A stretch of DNA of 64,000 nt from positions 62,001 through 126,000 of the forward strand of contig DXJO01000004.1 in NCBI GenBank assembly GCA_019057475.1, read 5' to 3'. The stretch's first letter is position 1. The number at the start of each line of letters is the position of its first letter. The stretch comes from Candidatus Thorarchaeota archaeon. GTDB taxonomy: Archaea > Asgardarchaeota > Thorarchaeia > Thorarchaeales > Thorarchaeaceae. This document shows positions 44,135 to 53,600 of this stretch, piece by piece. The notes below the pieces were generated by a model. That model did no database searches, was not told the origin of the DNA, and worked only from the letters and a program-made list of their open reading frames with translations. Both the position numbers and the translations under genes were made by a program.

Positions 44135-45129
44135 TCTTCAATCCTCCGACCTGTTAGCTGAAGAAAAACGTCGTCCAGTGTGGGCTCCTTTACCTCAAAG
44201 TGCTCGACTCGAATACCTGGCAACTCGTGAAGATGGTTCAGCAGACGATGAGCTAGCTCGTATCCATCGTGTGAAGTGGCAATGATCTCTGCATGCCCAT
44301 CCTTTGAAGTAATCGCCGCAGACATCACACTGTCCATCTTCTTGATTGTTTCAATGTCCGGTTTGCCCTCCACTCTGATGTGCAGGCTGTCGTAGTCGCG
44401 GACTGCTTTCTTGAGAGCCTTGGGCGTATCGAAGCTCTTGACCTCGCCCTCGTTGATGAGAGCAATCTTATCACAGAGCAAATCAGCCTCATGCATGTAA
44501 TGAGTTGTCAATAGGATTGTCTTGTCGCTGAGTTTTTCGCTGATGTACTTCCTCAGGTCTGTTGCAAACGTCGGGTCAAGGCCTTGCGTGGGTTCGTCAA
44601 AGAGAAGTACTGGAGGGTCGTGAATTAGTGCCCTTGCGAATACGATCTTCATGCGCATTCCATGGCTCAGTTTTTCCGTCTTCTCGTCAGCCTTCTCAAG
44701 GAGTTCCATCCTCCCAAGCAGCTCGTCAGCTCTCTCCTTTGCCTCATTGTGCGGCATTCTGTACAGTTTGGCGAAGAAGATCATGTTCTCCCTTGCTGTG
44801 AGCTTCCAGTAGATGCTCCGCTCGTTGCCTTGGCAGACTCCCATTGATGCGCGAGCGTGGGTTGATTCTCGCAGGATGTCGTATCCGTTAATGCGAGCAG
44901 TTCCAGACGTTGGGAGGACCAGAGTTGCTAAACACTTAATCAGAGTCGTCTTCCCCGCTCCGTTGGGTCCAAGCAAACCGTAGACTTTGCCTTGCGGAAT
45001 ATCCAGTGAAATGCCTTTTAGAGCCTCTACCCGTTTCTTCTCAACGGGAACTACGATGGCTCTTCTTCGGATGCTGATGAACGTCTTTGTTAGGTTCTCA
45101 ATCTCTACGGCATTGACTGTCAGTGTCAT
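44131..45129 (-). CDS. ABC transporter ATP-binding protein (ABC-2 exporter, DrrA/CcmA-like)
   Basis: 332 aa. Walker A GPNGAGKTT (~54-62), signature LSHGMRMK (~157), Walker B VLLFDEPTQGLDPT (~174), H-loop TTHYMHEAD. A C-terminal domain of ~90 residues with DDVFLQLTGRR ending resembles the DrrA-type regulatory extension. Start: ATG preceded by GAGGAGGT. It energises the two downstream permeases. Export of a drug-like or lipid substrate is probable but not shown. Confidence 0.92.
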   Translation of the reverse strand: MTLTVNAVEIENLTKTFISIRRRAIVVPVEKKRVEALKGISLDIPQGKVYGLLGPNGAGKTTLIKCLATLVLPTSGTARINGYDILRESTHARASMGVCQGNERSIYWKLTARENMIFFAKLYRMPHNEAKERADELLGRMELLEKADEKTEKLSHGMRMKIVFARALIHDPPVLLFDEPTQGLDPTFATDLRKYISEKLSDKTILLTTHYMHEADLLCDKIALINEGEVKSFDTPKALKKAVRDYDSLHIRVEGKPDIETIKKMDSVMSAAITSKDGHAEIIATSHDGYELAHRLLNHLHELPGIRVEHFEVKEPTLDDVFLQLTGRRIED

Positions 45130-45431
45130 TACCTCCTCAACGAATAGTCGAGTTGAAGTTCGGGATGTTTGTTGGACACAACGTGTTGACCTTCTTCAAT
45201 AAGACATCGTCCCTCGGCACTGCCGAGCTTCTGGTCAACTCGGAATGAAAATGCAGAGTGGGATGTTAGTCCCTATGTTTCATCACGAACACCGAAGTTT
45301 CTCCCCTTTGCGGTCCGATATAAGCATTTCCAATAAAGCTGGGTTGGACTCCCAGAATAATAAAGATGGAGCAACTAGAATTGTATACTCCGATAACATC
45401 TTAGGTGCGAGTAGCGGTCTGAATCCCTACT
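45130..45431. other. Divergent promoter region with a palindrome
   Basis: This interval separates the ABC-2 operon (minus) from the DMT transporter (plus). It contains a perfect 15-bp palindrome CTCGGCACTGCCGAG (45213-45227) that could be an operator or the stem of a small hairpin, and TATA-like GATATAAGC near 45317-45325 and TTGTATAC near 45381. Nothing coding is seen. Confidence 0.4.
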
Positions 45432-46334
45432 ATGCAAGTCACCCCCGAGATGATGATTGGATTAGCGACAGGTCTACTAGCATCAGCTATCTATGCGGTG
45501 TCTGTTGTTGTCTACAGGTCGCAGAGCGATTCCGTTCGACCTCTCGCAATCAGCTCGATCAAGATGTGGGTGGCATTGGCTTTCATGACCGCGCTGGTTA
45601 TCCTTCCCATTGGTTCTGAGCCGTTCTACATTCCTCAGGGAGCGCTGGCATACCTTGTCGTATCGGTGACTTTCGGTGCCGTGCTAGGTGACACTTTCTA
45701 TCTAATGGCGCAAGAGAGAATCGGTGTTACTTACGCCTTTCCAATTGCGATGTCGTTTCCAATTTTCACCTATCTATTGGCCATTGCAGTTGGCCTTGAA
45801 GAACCCCTGCTGTCCAGATCTGCAGGCATCCTTTTGGCTGTAATGGGAGTCATCCTCATTTCAAAGGAACAGGGGCAAGAAGAAGACCACTCAGCCAAGC
45901 GCAAGCTCGACAAAATCGGAGTAGGATTGGCTCTCCTGGTTGCCATATTCTATGCGATGGGAGCTATCCTCCTACAAGTGGGAGTTGAAGATGTCAGCCC
46001 TATCGACGGCAATTTCGTTAGAGTGGCTTTCGGGTCCGTCGCATTCATCCCGTTGTTCCTCGTCGCCAAGCATCGTGGGATGCCGACACCTCCTCAGCAG
46101 TCCGTCAAGATAATAGCTGTTGCAGGACTGTTTGGAATGGGCTTGGGTTCGCTTCTCTACGTTTCTACTGTGAAGTTTGTGGGTGCCGCAGTCACCTCTG
46201 TTATTGGTTCTCTAGCCCCACTCTTCGCGCTGCCAATATCAGTAATCTTCCTGAAAGAACGTATCACCAGAGTTGCAATGCTCGGCGTCGTGGCTACAAT
46301 CGCGGGAGTCATTCTCGTTGTTTTGGGATTGTGA
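45432..46334 (+). CDS. DMT superfamily (EamA) transporter
   Basis: 300 aa with ten TM helices in two EamA repeats. Repeat 1 ends around GLEEPLLSRSAGILLAVMGVILIS (read as two parts), repeat 2 around LKERITRVAMLGVVATIAGVIL; both carry the typical E-P/E-x-hydrophobic ending. The intervening charged loop (KEQGQEEDHSAKRKLDK, ~154-170) is cytoplasmic. Such carriers move amino acids, nucleosides or drugs; the substrate is undetermined. No ribosome site is visible ahead of the ATG. Confidence 0.88.
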   Translation: MQVTPEMMIGLATGLLASAIYAVSVVVYRSQSDSVRPLAISSIKMWVALAFMTALVILPIGSEPFYIPQGALAYLVVSVTFGAVLGDTFYLMAQERIGVTYAFPIAMSFPIFTYLLAIAVGLEEPLLSRSAGILLAVMGVILISKEQGQEEDHSAKRKLDKIGVGLALLVAIFYAMGAILLQVGVEDVSPIDGNFVRVAFGSVAFIPLFLVAKHRGMPTPPQQSVKIIAVAGLFGMGLGSLLYVSTVKFVGAAVTSVIGSLAPLFALPISVIFLKERITRVAMLGVVATIAGVILVVLGL

Positions 46335-46405
46335 CTATCACTTCATCTCCCATGTCACTTAATAGCTAACCATCTCCAAAAGGTGATTGAGAAATTCATT
46401 CTGAG

Positions 46406-47011
46406 ATGGCATCAGTGATTGATTGGATCAACTTCATTGTGCTGGCAATGTCAACGGTACTAATGGCGCATTTCTACATCAAGAGTGTCGAACCTGCTGC
46501 TCTTGAGAAGGAGGTTGGCGAGTCTGCCTATTCCAAGTGCAAGCAGTACCGAATCATTGCATCTGTCTTCGAAGTCGTAACGATTGTGAACTACCTAATC
46601 TACTACTTCCATCCGCTCTCCATTGATTTTCCGCAGCTCCTTCCGTGGGAATACTGGGTTTCTGTAGTCGTAGGGTTTGTCATTCTCATCCCCTCGCTGA
46701 CTCTGATGTTCAAGGGCTTGAGGGATGCCGGCAAAGAAACCCTTGAACCTAGGAAGGAACATACATTGTACAGCGGAATCTATGAAACCCTTCGACATCC
46801 GCAGGCCTTTGGGGAGGCTTTCGTCTGGTTGGCCATTTCCTTCTTTCTTAACTCGCCGTTTCTAATACTGTACTCATTTCTCTGGTTTCCCATATTCTAC
46901 GTGTTCTGCATTGCAGAGGAGAGGGATCTAGTAATCAGATATGGGCAGCCTTACTTGGAGTACAGGGACCGTGTAGGATTCCTGATTCCAAAGCGGAAAC
47001 GGAAGGATTAA
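46406..47011 (+). CDS. ICMT/PEMT-like membrane methyltransferase
   Basis: 201 aa with five to six TM helices. The C-terminal half has the isoprenylcysteine/phospholipid methyltransferase core: LYSGIYETLRHPQAFGE (RHP motif, ~124-140), and the SAM-binding AEERDLVIRYGQPYLEYRDRV (~172-192; E-E then G-x-x-Y-x-x-Y). In eukaryotes ICMT methylates prenylated CAAX proteins; in prokaryotes homologues may act on lipids or small isoprenoids. None of the GTPases in this window has a C-terminal Cys motif, so they are unlikely substrates. Confidence 0.8.
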   Translation: MASVIDWINFIVLAMSTVLMAHFYIKSVEPAALEKEVGESAYSKCKQYRIIASVFEVVTIVNYLIYYFHPLSIDFPQLLPWEYWVSVVVGFVILIPSLTLMFKGLRDAGKETLEPRKEHTLYSGIYETLRHPQAFGEAFVWLAISFFLNSPFLILYSFLWFPIFYVFCIAEERDLVIRYGQPYLEYRDRVGFLIPKRKRKD

Positions 47012-47082
47012 CCATTTCGTCTGTGTCTGCAGGAACACCTACATGGAAGAGTATTTGACGGTCAAAACATCTTTCCCTCACT

Positions 47083-47940
47083 ATGGCATCTGCCACACCC
47101 TACACCAAAGATGGTCGCTTTTTAGTGAGCAAGACCCCTATCAGTGGTGGATTGAAGAGTGATATCAAGCGAGCCGTGGAACTCATCGGTGGTTTTGAGG
47201 AAGTCATCGAAGATGGTGACACGGTGACCATCAAGCCGAATTTCAACACCGCTGACCCATATCCCGCATCAAGCGATCCAGAATTCATCAGAGCTCTAGG
47301 TGAGCTTCTTCTGGAAGCCGGAGCCGAGAAGATTCGAATCGTTGACAGTTCGACTCTGAGGGTGTCGACGCGAGAAGTAGCCAGAAAGATTGGTTTCAAC
47401 GAAGTAGCTGATGCCTTGGATGCAGACCTGATATTCCTTGATGAGAATGAATGGGTGAAGGTGGACTTTCCCCGTGGCAAGTTCCTCAAGAAAGGCTCAA
47501 TCGGGAAGCCACTGCTTGACCTTGGAAAGCTTGTGCTGGCTCCATGTCTCAAGACACACAAGCTTGCGAGATTCACTGCGAGTATGAAACTCTTTGTGGG
47601 CTGGATTAAGCATAGGGAGCGACTTAGGATGCACGCACGACGATTGGAGCAGAAGGCTGTTGACCTAGCCTCGTACTTCCAGCCATCTCTAATAGTTATG
47701 GACGCCCGGAAGTGCTTTGTGACAGGTGGCCCCATGAGTGGGCAGTTGGAGTGCTCTGGTTTCATTCTCGCCAGTGGAGATATGGTTTCCATAGATGTTG
47801 AGGGCGTGAGGATTCTTCAGAGCTACGGGACAAAGAATCGACTGGACCGGAATGTCTGGGAACTCCCTCAGATCGCTCATGCAGTTGAGATTGGCATCGG
47901 GGCCAAGAGTGATGCTGAAATCGAGCTAGTTGTTAACTAG
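47083..47940 (+). CDS. DUF362 domain protein
   Basis: 285 aa. DUF362 features: VTIKPNFN (~47-54), LLLEAGAEKIRIVDSST (~70-87), LAPCLKTHKLARFTASMK (~146-163), and VEGVRILQSYG near the end. No ferredoxin CxxC cluster is present, although some DUF362 proteins have one. The function of the family is unclear. The ATG has no strong ribosome site. It is followed after 23 bp by the phosphatase gene, so an operon is possible. Confidence 0.85.
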   Translation: MASATPYTKDGRFLVSKTPISGGLKSDIKRAVELIGGFEEVIEDGDTVTIKPNFNTADPYPASSDPEFIRALGELLLEAGAEKIRIVDSSTLRVSTREVARKIGFNEVADALDADLIFLDENEWVKVDFPRGKFLKKGSIGKPLLDLGKLVLAPCLKTHKLARFTASMKLFVGWIKHRERLRMHARRLEQKAVDLASYFQPSLIVMDARKCFVTGGPMSGQLECSGFILASGDMVSIDVEGVRILQSYGTKNRLDRNVWELPQIAHAVEIGIGAKSDAEIELVVN

Positions 47941-47963
47941 TCAACGTGCAGGCATGCTAAGAG

Positions 47964-48608
47964 ATGAGAACATTGAACAATGACTCCATGCTATACAACA
48001 TGCGCTCCCTTGATTATGAGGAAGTGAATGGGTCCGCTCTTCACCCAGGCCTTGTCTACAGGTCCGCTCTGCCTTTGTTTCAAAAGGAGCCCGAGATGAT
48101 TCGCATACTGCAGGCTCATGGAGTCAAAACCATAATCGACCTTCGCACTGATGGAGAGAAGAGTGATCATTGCTACAGCGAGGCCGTGCTCTCGCGTTTT
48201 GAAATCATGTCCGTGCCAATAGATTCGTTCACATCTGTTAGGCGGCCCGATGATGACTATTCTGACTACATGAGTCCACTTCATCATATCTTCCAAGAAT
48301 GCAGAAAGGGCATATCCCAGGTGTTCAGCATTTTACAGGCTCGCGAGAGCTATCCCGTTCTCTTCCACTGTTTTGCAGGGCGTGATAGGGCTGGCGTGAT
48401 TGCTGCTCTTCTTCTCGATCTCCTGGGCTTCAGCAAGGAAACCATTGTACAAGATTACATGCTGTCGCCGGGGGCCAAAGCAGCAAACATCAAACAGCTA
48501 GTTGCTGAGGTACAACGGATGGGCGGAGCCACAGACTATCTTCAGCAAGAAGTGGGGCTGACTTCGCAACAGATAGACCAAGTACGCTCAAATCTCTTAG
48601 TTCGTTAG
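47964..48608 (+). CDS. Tyrosine/dual-specificity protein phosphatase
   Basis: 214 aa. The CX5R P-loop is HCFAGRDRAG (Cys ~135, Arg ~141), preceded by IIDLRTDGEK (~53-62), where the Asp serves as the expected structural residue, and followed by the helix VIAALLLDLLGF. The GxVYRSALP opening (~29-37) matches the Y_phosphatase3/Siw14-like group. It probably dephosphorylates Tyr or phosphoinositide-like substrates in the cytoplasm. Start ATG at 47964; a GAGATG precedes it weakly. Confidence 0.85.
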   Translation: MRTLNNDSMLYNMRSLDYEEVNGSALHPGLVYRSALPLFQKEPEMIRILQAHGVKTIIDLRTDGEKSDHCYSEAVLSRFEIMSVPIDSFTSVRRPDDDYSDYMSPLHHIFQECRKGISQVFSILQARESYPVLFHCFAGRDRAGVIAALLLDLLGFSKETIVQDYMLSPGAKAANIKQLVAEVQRMGGATDYLQQEVGLTSQQIDQVRSNLLVR

Positions 48609-48621
48609 TGGCCGGGTTGTT

Positions 48622-50883
48622 CTAGGAGCTCTTGTTGGACTTTCTCCTTTGCCTCGGGAACCGGATTTTGAACGCGACGCCTTTGCTATGGTTTCCAGCT
48701 ACACGATCGACGATTAGTATTTCGCCGCCGTACTTGTCAACAATTTGCTTGGATTGGTGAAGACCTAAACCCCCAAATCTACGTGACATATCAAAGATTC
48801 CGGCCTTCGAAGCATCTGTTATCCCCGGTCCATTATCAGCAATTGAGAGTATAAACGCATCCTCTTGCTCCTGCAGTTTCACCCATACCCGCTTGTCTTC
48901 TCTAGGATTGTGTTCCACTGCGTTCATCAATAAGTTAGAGATCAGCAGTTCAAGATACTCATCTGCACGAACCACGGCATCTTGAGTTCCAAACGATGTG
49001 TCGAATTCTGCTTCCACACGACTTGAGATGGCCCTTATGCAACCAGCGGCTGCCAAGTTTAGAGACTTCTCCTCCATCGGGACTGTCATGAGTTGTTCTG
49101 TTGCCCGTGCCTCCCCAATCAGCCTTGCACATCTGCTAACAGCTTCATTGATGATATCGAGGAATGAGTCCTTGATTGTGTCTTCTGTCGCGCTTCGCAT
49201 CAGAGTCGCGCTATTCAGGATGACTTGAAGTTGGTTGGTTATGTCGTGACCCATAAGGTCTTGATACAGGTGGGCTCTATCTTTTGCTGCTCGAACGTCT
49301 TTCTCCGACTTCTTTGCGTGCGTCACATCTACAAATACAGTCTGAATCGCAGGCGTTCCTTCGTATTCTATTCTATTAGTGAAGTTTTCTACCCAGCGTA
49401 TTTCTCCGTCCTTTCTCAAGAGTCGTATCTCGAAACTGGATGTCTGGAGCTTGTCTTCTTCTCCACCAGGCATCCTCTCCTTAAGGAGGTCGACGTCATC
49501 GGGGTGGATGAGATCCCACGCTTGCTTCAGCGACATTGTAAGAAGGACCTCGACTTCGTAACCAACCAAGTCCGCGAATGCGGAGTTTACGTAGGCAAAT
49601 CCGTTGTTGTTGAGGATAGTCAGACCCTGCATGGACTGTTCAGCCAGCGTTCGATACTTCAGCTCTGATCTGCTCAGCGCTTCAATAGAGGTCTTTAGCT
49701 GAATATCAGCATGCCTTCTCTTGGTGATGTCCCGAACTAAGCCCATGAATGCCTTTGGTTGACCGTTGGAGTTTCGAAGCAGAGAAGCGCTCATCTCTGC
49801 GGGGAATTCCGTTCCGTCATTGCGAATCATGGTGTACTCAACATCGCGTATCGCTCCCTCAGCCAATGTCTTCTGGAGGTTGGCCATGGCGAGCTCCCTA
49901 TCCCCTGGGACAATCATTTCGATGGCAGGCTTGCCTAGCAGTTCCTCTTCGGTTTCGCAGCCATGCATCTTGATTGCCTGCTTATTGGCCATTATGAGGT
50001 TACCTTCTAGGTCAGTTAGCGTGATTGCATCTGGGGAGGTTTCTATCAGAACCCTGTAGAGATTCTCCGTTTCTCGTTGTTTTGCTTCTGCCTCTTCTCT
50101 CTCTGTCCTGTCGATTATCAGTATTTCGAGTGCACGCTCTCCATCATATTCTATCAGGCTTGAGAACGCCTCTACAAATAGGAGAGAGCCATCTTTCTTG
50201 ATGAACCTGTACTGGTATTGTGTGGGGGTCTGTCTTCCCTCCCTTCGGTCCGCTGCGTATTCTAGGAGCCTGCTTTTATCATCGGGATGGACAAGTCCCC
50301 ATCCTTCTTCGGATGTCATCTCCAGAATTTCATCAACAGAGTAACCCACCATGTCTGCGAATGCTTGGTTGACGTACGTGTACCGGCTGTTCTGTATCAC
50401 AGTGACACCCTGAAGCGGCTTCTCTACCAGGGTCTTGTACCTCGCTTCTGAACGCGCAAGGGCTTCCTCTGCCTCCTTGAACGCTGTCATGTCAAGGATG
50501 ACCGCGAACGAGCCCCTATGCTTGCCTTTATAATCGATTAGAGGGGCACCTGATACAATCGTAGGGACACCTTCACCGGTCCTAGACGTCCACACTAGCT
50601 CGTATTGAGATGCTAGACCTTTCTTTCTTCTTTTCACGTTCGCCTTGAGTACTTTGGTGTTCTCCGAATCAAGGAAATCGGTCAGCTTGAAGCCAATCAT
50701 TGCATCAAGAGTGTATCCGAGCATGTCGGAGAATCGCTTGTTCACGTAGGTGAAGACATTCTTTTTGTCGACTACGGCGAATCCTTCATTCATCGAGTCC
50801 ACTAGCGCACGATAACGGAGAATATCATCGCTAGTATCCATGCTTTCCATTGGCGTTTCTCTCAAAGGAGGCTTGTCACTCAT
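48622..50883 (-). CDS. Multi-PAS sensor histidine kinase
   Basis: 753 aa without TM helices. Four PAS domains in order (~22-140, 145-262, 270-390, 405-525), each with a NxxF/YVN start (e.g. FTYVNKRFSDMLGY, YTYVNQAFADMVGY). The DHp helix carries LMGHDITNQLQ (phosphoacceptor His ~550), and the HATPase has N-box LLMNAVEHNP (~657), G1 IADNGPGI (~685) and G2 GGLGLHQSK. It is a cytoplasmic sensor; the ligand is unknown and PAS cofactor residues are not diagnostic. No response regulator gene is adjacent. Single-gene unit. Confidence 0.92.
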   Translation of the reverse strand: MSDKPPLRETPMESMDTSDDILRYRALVDSMNEGFAVVDKKNVFTYVNKRFSDMLGYTLDAMIGFKLTDFLDSENTKVLKANVKRRKKGLASQYELVWTSRTGEGVPTIVSGAPLIDYKGKHRGSFAVILDMTAFKEAEEALARSEARYKTLVEKPLQGVTVIQNSRYTYVNQAFADMVGYSVDEILEMTSEEGWGLVHPDDKSRLLEYAADRREGRQTPTQYQYRFIKKDGSLLFVEAFSSLIEYDGERALEILIIDRTEREEAEAKQRETENLYRVLIETSPDAITLTDLEGNLIMANKQAIKMHGCETEEELLGKPAIEMIVPGDRELAMANLQKTLAEGAIRDVEYTMIRNDGTEFPAEMSASLLRNSNGQPKAFMGLVRDITKRRHADIQLKTSIEALSRSELKYRTLAEQSMQGLTILNNNGFAYVNSAFADLVGYEVEVLLTMSLKQAWDLIHPDDVDLLKERMPGGEEDKLQTSSFEIRLLRKDGEIRWVENFTNRIEYEGTPAIQTVFVDVTHAKKSEKDVRAAKDRAHLYQDLMGHDITNQLQVILNSATLMRSATEDTIKDSFLDIINEAVSRCARLIGEARATEQLMTVPMEEKSLNLAAAGCIRAISSRVEAEFDTSFGTQDAVVRADEYLELLISNLLMNAVEHNPREDKRVWVKLQEQEDAFILSIADNGPGITDASKAGIFDMSRRFGGLGLHQSKQIVDKYGGEILIVDRVAGNHSKGVAFKIRFPRQRRKSNKSS

Positions 50884-51247
50884 GTGGACCCCGACCTTCG
50901 TCCCGTCATACTCTGGTTCGGCGGACCATATACACAGGATTGTTGAAACTAGGCTAACGAGCTATATTTGTCTTGACCATATGAATTGACTTTGTGCGAA
51001 TCTATCTCATGAATACGCAGTGACCTTTCCGGAATGCCTAACGAAGACCGCAACATTTCTATCATGCGCAAAGAACTCAGAAAACCCCAGCTCGAAACTC
51101 GCATTGACTCTCCGAAGTCAAGCGTCTGGAATAGACGAGAAACTTCAGGATTGGTAATTCGATCTTGCTGGTCGCCGATGGCATCGGGAGCTTTGAATAC
51201 CCTGATAGTTAGGTAGGACCCTGTTGCATGAATAAGGAGGAAGTCGA
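50884..51247. other. Intergenic stretch without recognised genes
   Basis: Between the histidine kinase start and the MaoC gene. A small open frame (51034-51216) has no support. The right end holds the AGGAGG ribosome site (51235-51240) of the MaoC-like gene. Confidence 0.5.
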
Positions 51248-51676
51248 ATGGAAATAGCTAAGTACGAAGACATCAGAATTGGACAGCATGCAGAATATGT
51301 ACGCACAGTTACATCCGAGGATATTGAGATGTTTGGTCAGGTAAGTGGCGATTACAACCCACTTCACTTCGATGAGGATTGGGCGAAGACAACGATGTTC
51401 AAGGGTCGAATCGCGCATGGAATACTGACCGCCACCTACGTAAGCACGGTGATTGGGATGAAACTTCCTGGTCCTGGAACTATCTACATAAGTCAAAGCA
51501 TGAAGTTTCGACGACCAGTCCGAATTGGTGATAAAATCACTGCTCGTGTTGAAGTCATAGATAAGACTGATGAAAAGGAATTCCTCACGTTGAAGACAGT
51601 CTGCATCAATCAAGAGGATAAGGTGGTTCTTGACGGAGAAGCTGTCGTCACCATGATGAGATTGGACCGCACGTGA
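51248..51676 (+). CDS. MaoC-like (R)-specific enoyl-CoA hydratase
   Basis: 142 aa single hot-dog domain. ATG at 51248, with AGGAGG 7 nt upstream. Catalytic Asp and His are in SGDYNPLHFDEDWAK (D~35, H~40), and the substrate loop FKGRIAHGILTA (~51-62) is conserved. It hydrates trans-2-enoyl-CoA to (R)-3-hydroxyacyl-CoA, or the reverse. No PHA or fatty-acid operon is adjacent. Confidence 0.93.
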   Translation: MEIAKYEDIRIGQHAEYVRTVTSEDIEMFGQVSGDYNPLHFDEDWAKTTMFKGRIAHGILTATYVSTVIGMKLPGPGTIYISQSMKFRRPVRIGDKITARVEVIDKTDEKEFLTLKTVCINQEDKVVLDGEAVVTMMRLDRT

Positions 51677-51940
51677 AACGCTGGATGATTTAACTCCCGG
51701 ATAGTGCGCATTGATTCTATATGTAATGGATATGGGGTACCAGCTTTAATCGTGGCACAAGATATCGCCACCAGAAGCCCATGAAAGGGTTCAGGTAGTC
51801 CTTCTTTCTAAGGTCGACGATAGACGAAAACCAGTCCGGCCATCGTTGCGTCCTTGACTTTTGTTTCCGATGCGAAATCATTAATATGGTGAAGCTAATA
51901 GATTGCTGTTGCATTCCGTAATTGAATGAGGTAGAGGACC

Positions 51941-52846
51941 TTGGGCGAGGAATCTAATGAAGATGTACTTCCTATCATTCGCTTAACCGTGCGTCTAAAC
52001 AAACCTGTTGAAGACGTATGGGAAATACTCACAAACCCACTCCTGATGATTCAGTGGTTGGGCAATGAGATAACAGCAGACATCAAGCTTGGAGGCACCA
52101 TACGCTTCATGGGCAAAAATGCTCCAACGATTCCTGAGATGGCGGATTACTGGGAGATAAAGAGGCTGAAGGATAAGAGGGCCATTCTGTGTAGCTGGCG
52201 GATTATGGGGGTTGACACTCTTTTCGTTCTGCGACTCACGAAGTCCGATGGCGGCTCGATATTGGAAGTAAAGCATGGTGCTGTTCCGAGGGAGGCGAGA
52301 AATCTCTATCTTCCTGAGCACTGGAATGTGATGTTCGCCAATCTGAAGGCCTCGTTGGAGCTTGGCGAGCCGGCTCTCCGATTCGACTATTCTAATTACA
52401 GACCGTTGAGTACCACTCGATACGACCCTGTCGATTTGCGCCTTAGTGTGCGGATTAACACTCCACCACAGTTGCCTTTCGATGCCTTCTCAAACCCCGA
52501 GAAACTCAGTCATTTCATTAGGGCCGACAAACCAAAGGTTGACCTTCGCTATGCTGGCATTTTCACCTGGTGGGCCGAAGGCAAGGGGCCCGTTGTATTC
52601 ACCAAGGTGGAGCAAGACCGTGAGCTGGAGTTCTCCTGGGTCTACCTAGATGAGAAAGAAACGCGTGTCAACATTCGATTTGTCCCAGTTGATGATAGTA
52701 CCGTTGTGACCCTTCATCATTATGGGTTTGAAAAACCCGAGGATGTCATTGGCTATCGCATTGGCTGGTCAAGCATGCTCGCTGAGCTCAAGCTCGTCTG
52801 CGAGCTTGGAGAATCAGGCGTAACAAGGCTGGCAGATTGGACTTAA
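51941..52846 (+). CDS. Tandem SRPBCC (START/Bet v1-like, AHSA1-type) protein
   Basis: 301 aa, TTG start after a GAGGTAGAGGA site. Two SRPBCC domains: residues ~12-145 (RLNKPVEDVWEILTNPLLMIQWL ... LEVKHGAVP) and ~165-295 (RINTPPQLPFDAFSNPEKLSHFI ... VTLHHYGFEKPE). Each shows the AHSA1-like pattern with the W/F-rich hydrophobic cavity. It may bind a lipid or other small hydrophobic ligand; the actual ligand is unknown. No further genes are coupled to it; it is convergent with the lipid-kinase gene. Confidence 0.8.
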   Translation: MGEESNEDVLPIIRLTVRLNKPVEDVWEILTNPLLMIQWLGNEITADIKLGGTIRFMGKNAPTIPEMADYWEIKRLKDKRAILCSWRIMGVDTLFVLRLTKSDGGSILEVKHGAVPREARNLYLPEHWNVMFANLKASLELGEPALRFDYSNYRPLSTTRYDPVDLRLSVRINTPPQLPFDAFSNPEKLSHFIRADKPKVDLRYAGIFTWWAEGKGPVVFTKVEQDRELEFSWVYLDEKETRVNIRFVPVDDSTVVTLHHYGFEKPEDVIGYRIGWSSMLAELKLVCELGESGVTRLADWT

Positions 52847-52859
52847 ATCAGCAGGACGC

Positions 52860-53600
52860 CTACATCCCGAAGATAACCAGTCCTGGGAACAATAGAGCCC
52901 ACATCAACAGAGCAGTGGCAAATGGAATCGCGAAATTATCGATCCAGCCAATACTTAGTATTTCAACAATCGCTATGACCGCGCCAATCAACAGTATCTG
53001 CGGGATTACGCAAAGCGGGCATCCAATACTCGAATACAATGCAAGAGCGGTGAGGACAGCAATACTGGTGAACACCAAGACTGCAACACTCCCCTCCACT
53101 GACTTCTGCCCTAGTTTTCTCCTGACGTACTTACCGCCTAGCGGCCTTCCCACAGCCTCGCCTGCGGCGTCCCCCCATGATACCGCCAGTATGGATGCGA
53201 CGAATATCGATGGTTCAGGCATGAACACGATGAACACTGAAATGAACGCGATCATTCCCATGAAGGCGGATGCGAATGTGTTGAATCCGCTCTCGCCTTC
53301 TCTGCTACCTGAAATGAGCAATTCAGAGATCAGGTTGCTTTTGTGAGCCCACGCGTAGATGAGAACAGTGAGAAAAATACCCCCCGCAAGCGTCGGCCCA
53401 CTCAAGTTCGAGTAGGCAGGTACTGTTAGGGCGATAAATGTGCCTAGGGAAATATGGACTATCTTCCTTCCTTGCCACCTGGGTAGGCCTTTCAATGACA
53501 TCTTGAAAACTATTGCGAGAACAGCGAATGACAAGATACCCGTGAGCCCCGCCATGACAAGGTCCATGGTGGTCATGTTACCGAAGACAAGCTCAACCAT
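52860..53600 (-). CDS. SEC59/DGK1-like polyprenol or diacylglycerol kinase
   Basis: 246 aa from the ATG at 53600 (MVELVFGNMTT); a GGAAG precedes it and a TATA-like GAATAAAC lies ~45 nt upstream (the frame continues to 53633). Seven to eight TM helices. RKIVHIS (~48-54) and SWGDAAGEAVGRPLGGKYV (~140-158) followed by LGQKSVEGS are the CTP-dependent kinase signature of DGK1/SEC59/VTE5 enzymes. It probably phosphorylates a polyprenol (dolichol-like) or diglyceride lipid at the membrane. It ends 13 bp from the convergent SRPBCC gene. Confidence 0.85.
   Translation of the reverse strand: MVELVFGNMTTMDLVMAGLTGILSFAVLAIVFKMSLKGLPRWQGRKIVHISLGTFIALTVPAYSNLSGPTLAGGIFLTVLIYAWAHKSNLISELLISGSREGESGFNTFASAFMGMIAFISVFIVFMPEPSIFVASILAVSWGDAAGEAVGRPLGGKYVRRKLGQKSVEGSVAVLVFTSIAVLTALALYSSIGCPLCVIPQILLIGAVIAIVEILSIGWIDNFAIPFATALLMWALLFPGLVIFGM

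Noticed and set aside
51717-51914. Minus-strand open frame before the SRPBCC gene
   Set aside because: Basic, aromatic-rich text with no domain and no start signals; likely chance.
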